Assembly (NCBI GenBank): GCA_023614405.1
Contig: CM042689.1
Location: forward strand, 331,366,305 to 331,430,304
DNA: 64,000 nucleotides
Origin: Avena insularis
Taxonomy: Eukaryota > Streptophyta > Magnoliopsida > Poales > Poaceae
Direction of reading: 5' to 3'
In this document: positions 44,590 to 54,523 of the stretch, in pieces
Layout of the letters: each line of letters opens with the position of its first letter
How positions within the stretch are numbered: the first letter of the stretch is position 1
The notes under the pieces: generated by a model
The model's input: the letters and a program-made list of their open reading frames with translations, nothing else
Databases searched by the model: none
What the model was told of the DNA's origin: nothing
Translations under genes and position numbers: made by a program

Positions 44590-45395
44590 CTTCGCGTGCT
44601 GATCCCGTTGACACCTCGCCTGCAGTGCGGCTGCAGCCATCCTTGGATGATTCGTCCCAGCTTGCATTTCTTCGAGACTGTGTTCATAGTCTCGAGAAAG
44701 AGTTGCTTGGGGTGCGTGGCCATGCCGACGTTTGGAAGTCCAAGGAGGATCGCAGTGCTGCCAGAGAGGAGTACGTGATGGCGGAATTGCTTCGATTATC
44801 CGAGCAGCTTTAGTGTAAGTTTTTCGAGCTGTTGCCCATTTCTTCGGATGCGCCTGTTGGCATTGCATCTTACTTTTGTGCAAGTATTGCAGGTGCTAAC
44901 CTTGCTCCTAGGGAGGAGAAGGAGCGTGTTGCTGTTCGGGTCAATTGTTTGACTCAACAGGACATGGAAGCCGGCGGGTTCTTCTGGATGGATCGTGACC
45001 GTGCTATGGTCCTTGCGACAGTGCAAGATCGCGTTCACCAAGTATCGCGGGTGCTTCATCAGGTGCATACTTCGCTCGCGTCGGTTATGCATGTGATGTT
45101 TCCGCTGGATGTTGCACCAACAACCCTTTCTGGTCTTCTGTCGAAGTTTTGGAACGTGAATCGTGTCAAGGAATTGGTGCGGCACCAGCTCATCGCAGGA
45201 GTGAAGGCTGCGTTGTCCCTTGTGAGGCTGCATCGCCCTGATGTAGATCTATCCGCTGTAGCGGCTGGGCCACCCCTTCGACCAGATGGTGGTGTATGGG
45301 ATATGCGTCCGCATTACGCGGCTGTAAGGCAGTATGCCGAAGAGATTGTAGATCTATTTGAGCAGCGTGCTCAGGTTTTTCTTCAGAATAGGTAG
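44590..45395 (+). pseudogene. Inner Tat antisense gene 2 or final exons
   Basis: A plus-strand coding stretch after a TTGATCTAG acceptor-like site near 44586. The first exon has SLDDSSQLAFLRDCVHSLEKELLG and REEYVMAELLRLSEQL, then TAGTGTAAGT and an intron-like gap to about 44890 (TATTGCAG). The second frame runs to the TAG at 45393-45395 with DMEAGGFFWMDRDRAMVLATVQD, LSKFWNVNRVKELVRHQLIAGVKAAL and QYAEEIVDLFEQRAQVF. It lies about 200 bp beyond the stop of antisense gene 1, with an AT-rich, 3' UTR-like stretch between them, so it may be a separate gene or, if the 44369 stop is a mutation, the continuation of the first. Helical and without a recognised domain. Confidence 0.5.
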
Positions 45396-45748
45396 TACCT
45401 GTAAAAGAGATAGATATAAAATTTGTATATATTTGACTGGGCGTGTTTTGCCCTTTGTTAGAAAGGTTTGGTTGTTGTTTGAGCACGTAGTGCTTTGTTT
45501 GCATACATGTCCTTTTCGTTAGCCTGACGTGGTCAGCTACTTAGGTGTACACGTGTTATCCTCAGTCAATGAAATCGTGAGGTGGGGGAGCCCCCGAGTG
45601 CGTTTTTAGCATGAAGTAAAGGTGCGAATAGCAAAACAAAATTTTGGGACGAGACACTTAGCTTTATTTATATCGTAATGGAGGAAGTACATTGTTCGGT
45701 TGGGTAACCTTGGCTGAATAGCCTTATTGAAAGTAAAGGGGTAGGTAG
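45396..45748. other. Convergent gap between antisense gene and integrase end in the inner Tat
   Basis: About 350 bp without coding signal. The plus-strand antisense gene and the minus-strand pol converge here, so both transcripts should end in it. It holds a PPT-like GAGCCCCCGAGTG (about 45588-45600), the same string that abuts the 3' LTR. Confidence 0.5.
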
Positions 45749-46950
45749 CTATGGGTAGAATCGTCGAAGCTGTGCAACGTTCCATGGGTTGGAGTATGCG
45801 ACTCCAGACTCCACGTGATTGAGGCGATAGGCGCCACCTGGGATGACTTCGGTGACGATGTAGGGTCCTTCCCATGGTGACTCGAATTTCTTCGGTCGCT
45901 CTTGCTTGAGTCGCAAGACGAGGTCTCCTTCGACGAAGGACCTTGGGCGCAGCCGTCGGCTGTGGTAGTTGCGGAGACTTTGCTGGTACACCGCTGATCG
46001 AGCTGCTGCTATGTCTCTTGCCTCGTCGAGTGTGTCGACGGCGTCTTCGAGTGCAACCGTGGATTCGGCTTCGCTGTAAGCGATGACCCGGGGGGCCTGG
46101 TGGTGTACTTCAGATGGTAGCACGTCTTCGGCTCCGTGCACCATGAAGAACGGCGTGTAGCCGGTGGAGCTGTTTGGCGTGGTACGCAAGCTCCATAGGA
46201 CGGATGGTAGCTCTTTCGTCCAGGCTCTGGTGAGTCGCTCGAGTGGGATCATGAGGCACTTCTTGATGCCAGCGCCGATTAGGCCGTTGGCCTTTTCCAC
46301 CTGCCCGTTTGTTTGCGGGTGTGCCACAGAGGCGTATGTGATGTTGATTCCGAGGCCTTCGCAGAAGTCTTGGAATTATTTGGAGATGAAGTTCGATCCA
46401 TTGTCGGTGATGATGCTATGCGGTATGCCAAACCTGTAGACAATGGATTCAAAGAACTTGACGACAGTCTTGCCTTTTTGGTTAGTGACCGGCATTGCTT
46501 CGATCCACTTGGTGAATTTGTCGACTGCGACCAGGTGGTAGACGTGCCCTCCTTTCGAGGACCTTGGCAGTTTGCCGATCATGTCGAGTCCCCATTGGGT
46601 GAAGGGCCAGGACAAAGGTATGGGCATGAGCTCTGACCCGGGTGCATGTGGTTTGTCAGCGAACCTTTGGCACCCTTTGCATCTTCGGATGATGTCCTTT
46701 GCATCGTTCATGGCCGTTGGCCAATAGAATCCAGCTCGTAGAGCTTTGGCGACAAGGGAACGGCTGCCTGCGTGATGGCCGCAGATGCCCTCGTGGATGT
46801 CTTGGAGGATGGTTTTCCCGTCACCGATGGTGACGCACCGTTGTAGTACACCCGAAATGCTACGCTTGTACAGCTCGCCATTGATGATGGTGAAGGCTTT
46901 TGACCGGCGAGATATGCTCCGGGCATCCGTCGGGCTGTCAGGCAGTTCTC
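45749..46950 (-). pseudogene. Inner Tat integrase (broken)
   Basis: Zinc-binding region (RRCKGCQRFA) at about 46680, catalytic Asp in WGLDMIGKLP, second Asp in IITDNGSNF (frame 46376-46711), and after a TAA at 46376 the Glu in PQTNGQVEKANGL (frame 45749-46327). The C-terminal part has TTPNSSTGYTPFFMVHGAE, VLRLKQERPKKFESPWEGPYIV and ends NVAQLRRFYP. Apart from the stop the catalytic triad is complete. Confidence 0.9.
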
Positions 46951-46981
46951 CGTCTATTAAGTATTGGAGGTACGGTCGTGT

Positions 46982-47720
46982 CTAGGTTTCTTCGACTGCC
47001 ATGACCTGCATCATGTTGACCATAGCGACCTCTATGTCCAGTTTTTCAGGTCCTTCATGACCTTCGGGTAGCGTAGTCCCCGAGTGTTCTGCTTCTTCGG
47101 GTGATCCCTTGGGGAATTTCCGCTTGATGGATGGCACGCAGATCTGTTCGAGGAACACACCTGGTGGCACCCTTGCGCAGGTGGAGCCGATGTTGGCGAG
47201 TCTGTCGGCCTCCTCGTTGCTTTCTCTTCCAACGTGCCGAAGCTCGCAGCCGTCGAATTCTCCTTCGAGTGCGTTGTAGAGTGCGCGGTACGCGATCATG
47301 TTTTCGGCGTGTGCGTCGCACTCATTCATCGTCTGTTGGACGACGAGGTTGGAGTCACCGTAGATGACTAGGTGCGTTGCGCCGCAGATCTTTGCCATCC
47401 TCATGCCGTGGATGAGGGCTTCGTATTCGGCCTCGTTGTTGGAAGCTCGGAATTTCATCCGAAGGACGTACTTCATCTTGTCGCCCTGCGGGGAGGTCAG
47501 TATGACCCCGGCTCCTGCTCCAGCTTCGCGCTTGGAGCCGTCGAAATGCATCGTCCATGACTGCGACATGTATGGGGTGTCTGGCAGCTGCAGATCCATC
47601 CAGTGTACAAGGAAGTCCGGGAGGACCTGAGATTTGATTGCGAGTCGCTTCTCGTAGACGATGTCTAGGGGTGACAGCTCGATGCCCCACAGGGCCATGC
47701 GTCTTGTGGCTTCCGGGTTG
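46982..47720 (-). pseudogene. Inner Tat second (archaeal-type) RNase H
   Basis: Within the open frame 46982-48067. Motifs: WTMHFDGSKREAGAGAGV (first Asp), NNEAEYEALIHGM (Glu), VIYGDSNLVVQQ (Asp) and RESNEEADRLANIG (last Asp). This duplicate RNase H, located between the first RNase H and integrase, is diagnostic for the Tat lineage. The catalytic residues all look present. Confidence 0.92.
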
Positions 47721-48123
47721 TTTAGGATGCTGTTCAGGGGTGCCTCATTGACGACATCACCTGGTGCTCCTGGAAGTAATGGCTCAACCGATGAGCCGTC
47801 ATGAACACGCCGTAGGCGAGGTTTTGGTAGTGAGGGTACCTTTGTTTTGTTGGCGTCAATACCTTGCTGAGCTAGTAAATTGGGCGTTGGACCCCATGGG
47901 TCTTGCCTTCTTCGGGTCACTCGACCACTAGCACGGTGCTGACCACCTGGTGTGTGGCTGCTATGTACAGCAGCAGGGGCTTGTGCTCCTTTGGCGTGGC
48001 CAAAACGGGTGAGGTGGAGAGCAGTCGCTTGAGATCTTCGAATGCGTTGTCCGCTTTGGGCGTCCACTCGAATTTATCTGCCTTGCGTAGCAGCTGGTAG
48101 AATGGCAGGGCTTTCTCGCCCAT
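47700..48123 (-). pseudogene. Inner Tat first RNase H (degenerate)
   Basis: The RT-connection start reads KADKFEWTPKADNAFEDLKRLL and LLLYIAATHQVVSTVLVVE (47917-48123). The next part lies in other frames up to about 47720, where LWGIELSPLDIVYEKRLAIKSQVLPDFL resumes. In Tat elements this first RNase H usually lacks catalytic residues; here the Ala-Ala-Thr in place of the usual Asp-Ala-Ser fits that. Confidence 0.8.
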
Positions 48124-48165
48124 GCGGATGATGAACCTGCTCAGTGCCGCTATTCGCCCTGCGAG

Positions 48166-48929
48166 CTATAGGACACCTTTGAGATTCTTCGGCTTCTCCA
48201 TCGCCATGATGGCCCGAATTTTCTTCGGGTTCGCCTCGATCCCCCGCTGGGAGATGAAGTAGCCAAGGAGCTGTCCTGATGGGACGCCGAAGGCGCACTT
48301 TTCGGGATTGAGTTTGATCCTGTAGCGGTCGAGATTATCGAACGTCTCGCGAAGATCATCGATGAGCGTCATGGCCTCCCTGGTTTTGATGACTATGTCG
48401 TCAACATAGACTTGGACGTTGCGACCGATCTGGTCCTTCAGGCATGCCTGCATGCATCGCTGGTACGTGGCACCTGCGTTATTTAGCCCGAAGGGCATTG
48501 TGTTATAGCAGAACACTCCGAACGGTGTGATAAACATCGTTTTCTCTTGATCTTCGACCTTGAGTCGAATCTGGTTGTAGCCTGAGTAGGCGTCGAGGAA
48601 GGACAGTTTCTGCATCCTGCGGTCGAAACGATGATCTGGTCGATTCGAGGAAGAGGGAAGTGGTCCTTTGGGCAGTGCTTGTTCAGCGACGTGAAGTCCA
48701 CGCACATCCGCAGGATGTCCGTGTCCTTCTTGGGGACCATCACTGTATTTGCGAGCCACTCGCTTTCTTTGATCTCCCTGATGAAGTCTGCAGCGAGTAG
48801 TCTGTTGATTTCCATCCCGATAGCTTCGGCCCGTGGCTCGGACAGTCTCCGGATGGACTGCTTGACGGGCTTGGTGTCTGGAAAGACGTTGAGTGCGTGC
48901 TCGGCGAATTCCCTGGGAACTCCTGGCAT
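48166..48929 (-). pseudogene. Inner Tat reverse transcriptase (one frameshift)
   Basis: The N-terminal half is in frame 48483-48929 (VFPDTKPVKQSIRRLSEPRAEAIGMEI, CVDFTSLNKHCPKDHFPLPRIDQII). After a single-base loss near 48613 the rest is open in 48166-48620: FLDAYSGYNQIRL, MPFGLNNAGATYQRCM and the catalytic VYVDDIVIKT near 48395, followed by CAFGVPSGQLLGYF. Otherwise well preserved. Confidence 0.92.
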
Positions 48930-48992
48930 GTCTGCAGGACACCAGGCGAAGATTTCCCAGCACTCAGGGAGGAATTCGACGAGCGCGCTTTC

Positions 48993-49784
48993 CTATGCGG
49001 GGCTGAGGTCGTTGGTGATCAGCGTCGTCTTGGAGGCATCCGTCGGGTGGACCTGCACCTTCTTTGTGTTGATGGTGAAGTCGAAAGACATGTCAGGTGC
49101 GTTTTGTCGTGCGACTGGGGGTGCCCCATTGTCCGTCACCTCGCGGAGCCTTACGAGCTCATCCTGCATACCGAATGACTGGGAGATTCTGTTGAAGTCC
49201 CTGTCGAAGTGGTCTGATCGGGTGAAGCTTCCGTGGACCGTGATGACGCCCCTGGGTCCTGGCATCTTGAGTAGGAGGTATGCGTAATGTGGGACAGCCA
49301 AGAACCTTGCGAATGCTACACGCCCGAGGATGGCGTGGTATTGTGATGGCCAGTCCACCACTTCAAATTCGAGCCGCTCGCATCGGAAGTTGTCCGGTTT
49401 GCCGAAGATGACGTCGAGCCATATTTTGCCCAGGGGGAATATGCCCTTTCCTGGGACGATGCCGTGGAACGTTGTGTCTGACTATTCCAGGTTGCACAGC
49501 GGGATCCGCATTGCTGCTAGAGTACTTGCGAACATCAAGTTGATGCCGTTGCCGCCGTCCATGAAGACGCGGCTCATCTCGAAACCTTCGATCTGCGCCT
49601 CCAGCACCAGGGCAGCATGACCTGGGCTAGGGATCTGGCAAGGATGATCCGAACGACTGAACGTGATGCAGGACTCCGATCCGCTGAGGTACTCAAGGAT
49701 GGCGGGTGGAGTTGTCACGGCCAGGTTGATCTGACGGGTGATTTTCTTGTGCACCCTATTCGTTGGGCGCCCCTTCTGGATCAT
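48993..49784 (-). pseudogene. Inner Tat protease region (broken)
   Basis: Frame 49482-49784 has VFMDGGNGINLMFASTL, the Tat-type protease active site (Asp-Gly-Gly), and stops at 49482. Frame 48993-49361 has YHAILGRVAFARFLAVPHYAYL and MPGPRGVITVHG, the C-terminal part that normally follows. A short stretch between them is in another frame. Confidence 0.82.
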
Positions 49785-49888
49785 CAGTGCTCCTTTCGGT
49801 GGGGGATACCCGTGTCCAACGTTGTTCTGTGTTGGTGCGACTGGTTGGTTCGGGCCTCCTACAGGTGGTGGTGGAGGAGCTCCATGCG

Positions 49889-51631
49889 CTATTTCACCTG
49901 GTGCGGGTGCGTTTCCGAACCCAGGGGGTGGAGCTTGCTGCCCATCTGGGCCATGCTTTCACTGAGCTTCTGGAATTCGCGGCAGTCCTTGAGCATGTGG
50001 CTTGCCTTCTTCTTGCCATCCTGCATGTCGATGTAGAAGTGGATGGTGCATGGACCCGAAAGTTTTTCGTATGCTGAGGGTCCGTTATCGCGATTGCGGC
50101 GCTGCCACGACTGTGCTGGGCGTCCTCCATTGCGGAAGTTGCCTCCGCGGTATCCGCTACTGTTGCGGTTGGCGTCGTTGCAGCGATCGGCGTAGCCGGC
50201 CGCGACCATGTCGAGTCCATCGCGATCGTCGTAGACACGCGATCTCCTCTTGCTACGGCGCTCTCGTCGTCGGCCGTAGTCGTCCTCTTCCTCCGAGTGC
50301 GCCCGGTGGACGGAATCTTCGCCGTCAGCCCACCTGTTGGCGATGTCCATGAGGTGGTCGAGTGTCTTGGGCTTGACGCGCCCAAGTTCCTCCTTGAAGT
50401 CCTGGCGCTTGACGCCGTCCTTGAAGGCACTGATGGCCCTTTCTTCGGAGATGTGCGCCGCGGAGTTCTTGGTGTTGGACCAGCATAGTATGTACGAGCG
50501 AATGGATTCGCCCGTTCGTTGAGTACAGGCCCGCAACTCCTCGATTGAGGCGGGCCTCATGCTGGTGCCTTTGAAGTTTCGGATGATGCTGTAAGCTAGC
50601 TCCTCCCAGCTTCGGATGGACCCTGAAGATAGGCTGCTAAGCCAGATTCGGGTTGCGCCTGTTAGCTGCAGCTGAAGGCATTGCATGGCGGTTTCTTTGT
50701 TTCCGCCGTGCAGTTTGACGGATGACAGGTGGTCGCTGAGCCACGCCTTTGGGTCTTGTGTGTCGTCGAACTTCAAAGTATCCGAAGGAAGTTTGAAATT
50801 TCGCGGCATCCTTGTTCGTCGAACAGATCTGCTGAAGCATCGGGCTCCGCAGAGTTCTCCTTCGTCTTCATCCATCTCGGATTCAGACGAGCATGCGCGC
50901 TTGGCTCGCGCTTTGTCGATTTTGCGCTGTGTGAGCGCGTCTCTGGCATCGTAATCACGGTTGCGATGGCACGAGCTCTTGTGCCTTCGGGGGAGGTCAT
51001 GGTCCTCTTCTTCGGATGAAGGAGTGGGGTTGCGGTCGAACCTGATCGTAGCTTTCTTTTTCGGCTCCGTAGGAGTTTCTTGATGGAGCGCAGCTCCGAC
51101 GAGTCCGAGTCCGGTGAGTGCGGACTTGTTCATGGCTCTTTTCGGGTCCCCCTCTGGAGGTGGGTGGGCCGCGAGGTACGCAGTGGCTGCTATGATCGCA
51201 GCTTGCGGTGTCTTCGAGATGATGTTGTCGTCGGCATCCATCTCCATGAAGGATGCGTGGAGGGTTCGGGTCGCTTCACGGCGCTCCTTGGGGTCCATGC
51301 TTTCCGTCCGGGAGCGGTGCTTGTTGCCGTGGTTGCCGTTCGAGCTGGAGCCGATGCCCATGGCGGAGAGCGCAGCTCGTCCCGCGCTGGACTCTGAGGC
51401 TGCTTGCTTGCATTTGTCAAGCACCTCTTGCATCTTGACCTGCTTCTTGTGCTCCTCGATCAGGAGCAAATGGTAATGCCATGAGCAGGTCCCGTGAGGA
51501 GTCTGCAGACAGGATCGTGCTGCCCGCCACGGCGGCGCGTTCCTGGGCCCATCCTTCTTTGCTAAGGTGGATGACATGGCCGGTGTTGTCCCCTTCGGGT
51601 GGGGGGGACTGGCTTCTTCTGTTCCCGCCAT
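49889..51631 (-). CDS. Inner Tat gag, uninterrupted for 580 codons
   Basis: The longest intact frame in the window. The N-terminal part is a coiled coil (HKKQVKMQEVLDKCKQ) with an Arg/Ser and Glu/Asp-rich middle. The gag domain spans about residues 280-420 (NFKLPSDTLKFDDTQDPKAWL, QLQLTGATRIWLSSL, FKGTSMRPASIEELRACTQ, FKDGVKRQDFKEELGR, LMDIANRWADGEDSV). The C-terminal part is Arg-rich with CTIHF..HMLKDCREF, which in Tat gag replaces a classical zinc knuckle. It starts near MAGTEE about 500 bp from the PBS and probably continues into the protease frame after the stop at 49889. Confidence 0.88.
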   Translation of the reverse strand: MAGTEEASPPHPKGTTPAMSSTLAKKDGPRNAPPWRAARSCLQTPHGTCSWHYHLLLIEEHKKQVKMQEVLDKCKQAASESSAGRAALSAMGIGSSSNGNHGNKHRSRTESMDPKERREATRTLHASFMEMDADDNIISKTPQAAIIAATAYLAAHPPPEGDPKRAMNKSALTGLGLVGAALHQETPTEPKKKATIRFDRNPTPSSEEEDHDLPRRHKSSCHRNRDYDARDALTQRKIDKARAKRACSSESEMDEDEGELCGARCFSRSVRRTRMPRNFKLPSDTLKFDDTQDPKAWLSDHLSSVKLHGGNKETAMQCLQLQLTGATRIWLSSLSSGSIRSWEELAYSIIRNFKGTSMRPASIEELRACTQRTGESIRSYILCWSNTKNSAAHISEERAISAFKDGVKRQDFKEELGRVKPKTLDHLMDIANRWADGEDSVHRAHSEEEDDYGRRRERRSKRRSRVYDDRDGLDMVAAGYADRCNDANRNSSGYRGGNFRNGGRPAQSWQRRNRDNGPSAYEKLSGPCTIHFYIDMQDGKKKASHMLKDCREFQKLSESMAQMGSKLHPLGSETHPHQVK

Positions 51632-52122
51632 TTCGGTCTTGCGGGTTAGGTGTCGGGTTGGGCGGCGGGTTGGGTGTTTACTGCTCCACGTCGCCCTGGA
51701 TGACTACAGCGCATTAGTAGCACTCGTAGATTGGTCCGCTGCTGCCGCAGCTTTTGGATCCGGAACCGTAGGTTCCTTCATCCGATGGCGGACGCACAGA
51801 TCGGAGTTGCAGCTGCTGCTGTCATAGAACTCATCTGTTGATGATGATGTGCGTAGCACAGGGTGTGGGGCCCACAAAGCGGGCCTGGTTGATGGTAGGG
51901 GCACCCGCTCAGGGAGGCGGAGGGTGCCAGTTTGCCCCACCTAGAAGCAGAAGCTCCCGAATAGGATCTCGAGTCCGTCGCCTACGGGCTCGAAGTCCTT
52001 CATGGTGGCCGGTGAGTGGGCGGTGAAGTCGAAAGCGCCAAAGAGGAGGTGACTCTCCGTCGCCGCAGAGTTGTAGATCGCTCGGGTTGGGACCGTCACG
52101 ATCGCACAATCAGCATCCCCAA

Positions 52123-52141
52123 TTCCCACAGACGGCACCAA
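52123..52141 (-). promoter_or_regulatory. Inner Tat primer binding site
   Basis: The minus strand reads TTGGTGCCGTCTGTGGGAA, one base after the 5' LTR. Its TGGTGCC start is usual for primer sites, but I cannot name the primer tRNA with certainty. Confidence 0.8.
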
Positions 52142-52142
52142 T

Positions 52143-52641
52143 TGACGAGGTTGGATCTCGTCAATGCCCATTGTTATGGACTTGGGTTTTGGAGAAGATG
52201 GGGATGCTGGAGATCATGGAACGGTTAGCAAACAAGCAACACGGGGACACGAGGTTTACCCAGGTTCAGGCCCCCGGAGGGAAAACCCTACTCCTGCTTG
52301 TCTACTCTTGATTACGGCGGAACCGGTGATTACAAGGGTGCGCAGATGCGATCTGGCGTGGAGGTGTGTATGCGAAAGTATGAGGGGAGGTCTAGGTCGT
52401 TCCCTCCTGGCCTTTATATAGACTTAGGCAGGTCCCAGGCACAGATTTAGTCGGTTACAGGTTCTAGGGTTTACCCCTTTGAATTTCCTATCTACTCTAG
52501 TCTTTCTCTCCAAGGATCCGAAGGCGTCATAGGCCTTGGCCACCCGAAGATCTTCATGGGCCGGCGTATATTTGCCGTGGGCCTTCCTTGGGCTAGACCA
52601 GGTATGCTGAGATCGTGTACCCGCGGGGTATAACCATGTCA
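52143..52641 (-). repeat. Inner Tat 5' LTR (499 bp)
   Basis: Pairs with 32582-33080, same length. The minus-strand TATA box TATATAAAGG is at 52421-52430. Transcription of the element would start here and run leftward. Confidence 0.94.
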
Positions 52642-53879
52642 GCGTATGAGAAGCTACAGACTAACACCTGCGGCCAAGGTAATACCTTTGCTCTTCCTCT
52701 TTCTTATTTGATGTAATTTTCCTTGGTTCATCTTCTCATTTTCCTCTTGCTTTTGTTCCACAGCCACTGCTCAGGATACATCAACGATCTTCACTCGCAA
52801 ATCAGCGAGGCCGAGAGTAAATTTCCTGCCTTCTAAGCCAATAGTTGAAATTTTTATGTTGGTACTGACAAATTTTTGTTCTCAATAAGCAGAGAAGCAC
52901 CAAGACAAACTCCAGAAGGAGCGCGATGAGGTGACTCGGCTGAAGAAACTAATGGCCGAGATGGAGGAGAAGCACTTGGCCGAGGTGAAAGGGCTGAAGG
53001 AGGATCTTGCCAAGAAGAACGAGTAGCAGGCCGCCAGCGCCGAGAAGACTAAGAGGCTGCTCGAAGAGGCCGAGTCGACAAATATGAACCTCGACGTCCT
53101 TCAAGCCAAGACCAAGACTTGGCATAGCAAGCTCGCTGCGATCAACTTCTTTCTCGGTAGTGAGTTCTTACTCTTTATGCTGGATCTCTTCCATCTGCCC
53201 TTGTCATTTGCTAACTTCTCTCTTTTTTCTTGCAGAGAATTTTCCTGAGGCCAACATGTTTGCCATCCGAGCCATGAAGAAGGTGAGGGTCGAAGCTGGT
53301 GCTGCTGCTGACGGCGATGTGTCCATGGAGGAGCTCCTTGCAGTGGTGTCTGAACGGGTGAAGACCCTCAGATCTTGCCGTGTGGATTTGCTCAAGTCAG
53401 CTATCCATGCGTTTCGCATGCTCTGGCCGGATGAAGACCCACCCGAACTCATCGAGCCACTCGCTGACAGACTGCTCCTTACTGAAGACCGGCTGGATCA
53501 ATGGCGCGAGTCGATCGGCTGAGCTGCAGCAGACAAGGCTCTCTCCTTCGTGCTTTCATGGTACGAGGACATCAACCTCGACGTTCTTGCTCGTATAAGG
53601 GGAGATGGCAAATGGTTGAATGACCCGGAGTTGATCAAAAAGCGCCAGGAGCGAGCTTATGCCATGATCGAGTACACCATGGTGCACGCTTGGTGTGAAG
53701 GGCCTAGCTTTCTCGACCTCGGCGACCCGCTCGTCGAAGTTCCTGCTGAAGAAGGTGGCGACAGCGAGGCGACCGAGTCAGATGATCCAGATGACCCGGC
53801 CGCAGATGCCCCTCACCCGGCCGATGCTCCAAGCACTCCTAGTTCCGAGAATGCTCCTTCGAGTTCTCCTGCTCCTTAG

Positions 53880-54523
53880 GCCAACAAATACTCGAACTTT
53901 TATTAGATCCCCGGTATGCCGGGTACAGATGTAACGTACATTGCACTTGAAGTTTGACTATGTGCCTTGTGATAGGCTTTATATATTTGCGTTATGCTTT
54001 GAGTGCGAATCACTCAAGGACAAGTCCCCGAGTTTCATTTTGCCGTGTCACCTTTCCTTGCCTTTGGCCCTTGTCTACCATTTTTCGGCGTTCTACATTA
54101 GGATCTCAAAGTACGAAGGATTTAGTTAGCGGATATGAAACTTGGATAACTTGGCCGAGATTACTCGACACATAGTATAACACAACCTGCAGAGAGTTAG
54201 GCACAAACTAAAGCCGACTCGCGTTTCTCCCTTGTACTTATCCGGCGTTTGTGTTTACCCGTCTTAGATCTTTTTCTCTTGCTTGCCATGAAGCCGTGTT
54301 TTCGAACAACAGCATAGTCGAAGAGTTGATTTCTTTCGAGTAAACACTACTTGTTCCGACATAAATTTCGGGTATCACGCCAGCTGACATAAAATAATTG
54401 AAATGGAAAGCCTAAGGGGTAGTCCCCGAGTCAGTTTTTCGAATCATACCATTTTATTATTAGCACATAGACGGCAAACACGTCCGACATATGAGAGTTC
54501 GAGTGATACATGCACTGCTTCTC
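53880..54523. other. Convergent gap between antisense gene and integrase end in the outer Tat
   Basis: About 640 bp of low coding potential between the antisense stop and the integrase stop. It contains AGTCCCCGAGT-type PPT-like runs at about 54023 and 54420, matching the layout of the inner element. Confidence 0.5.

Larger units (their letters stand above)
32582..52641 (-). mobile_element. Inner Tat-lineage Ty3/gypsy element
   Basis: LTRs of exactly 499 bp each, PBS, gag, protease, RT, RNase H, second RNase H and integrase on the minus strand, then plus-strand antisense genes before the 3' LTR. It is the same layout as the outer element but from a different family: its LTR, PBS and proteins differ clearly. 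Own length without the LINE is about 12.9 kb. The LTRs differ at about 15-17 positions by eye (about 3%), which at 1.3e-8 substitutions per site per year would mean roughly 1.2 million years; treat this as a rough figure. Confidence 0.92.
29681..53879 (+). pseudogene. Outer Tat antisense spliced gene (Transposase_28-like), split by the inner Tat
   Basis: Lies opposite to gag-pol. Probable exons: 29681-30621, 30719-30928, 30992-31215, 31297-32127, 32511-32581 joined to 52642-52678, 52764-~52814, 52893-53156 and 53236-53879; every intron starts GT and ends AG. The first exon has YEAYLGIWPTVPLWAKYF, the feature of 'putative gypsy type transposon' (Transposase_28) proteins. A Ser/Pro-rich linker repeats QEKLPDLGA/YEQLPDLGA, then coiled coil (VTRLKKLMAEMEEKH) and a helical C-domain (LSWYEDINLDVLARIRG), with an acidic Pro-rich tail. 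Damage: frameshifts near 30270 and 31945, TAG at 53024, TGA near 53521. The inner Tat inserted in the fifth exon. The role is unknown; a DNA-binding or silencing-related function would be a guess. Confidence 0.72.

Noticed and set aside
50002..51827. Several 60-120 codon plus-strand ORFs opposite the inner Tat gag
   Set aside because: Shadows of the 580-codon gag; no features of their own. The antisense genes end at 45395, well before this region.
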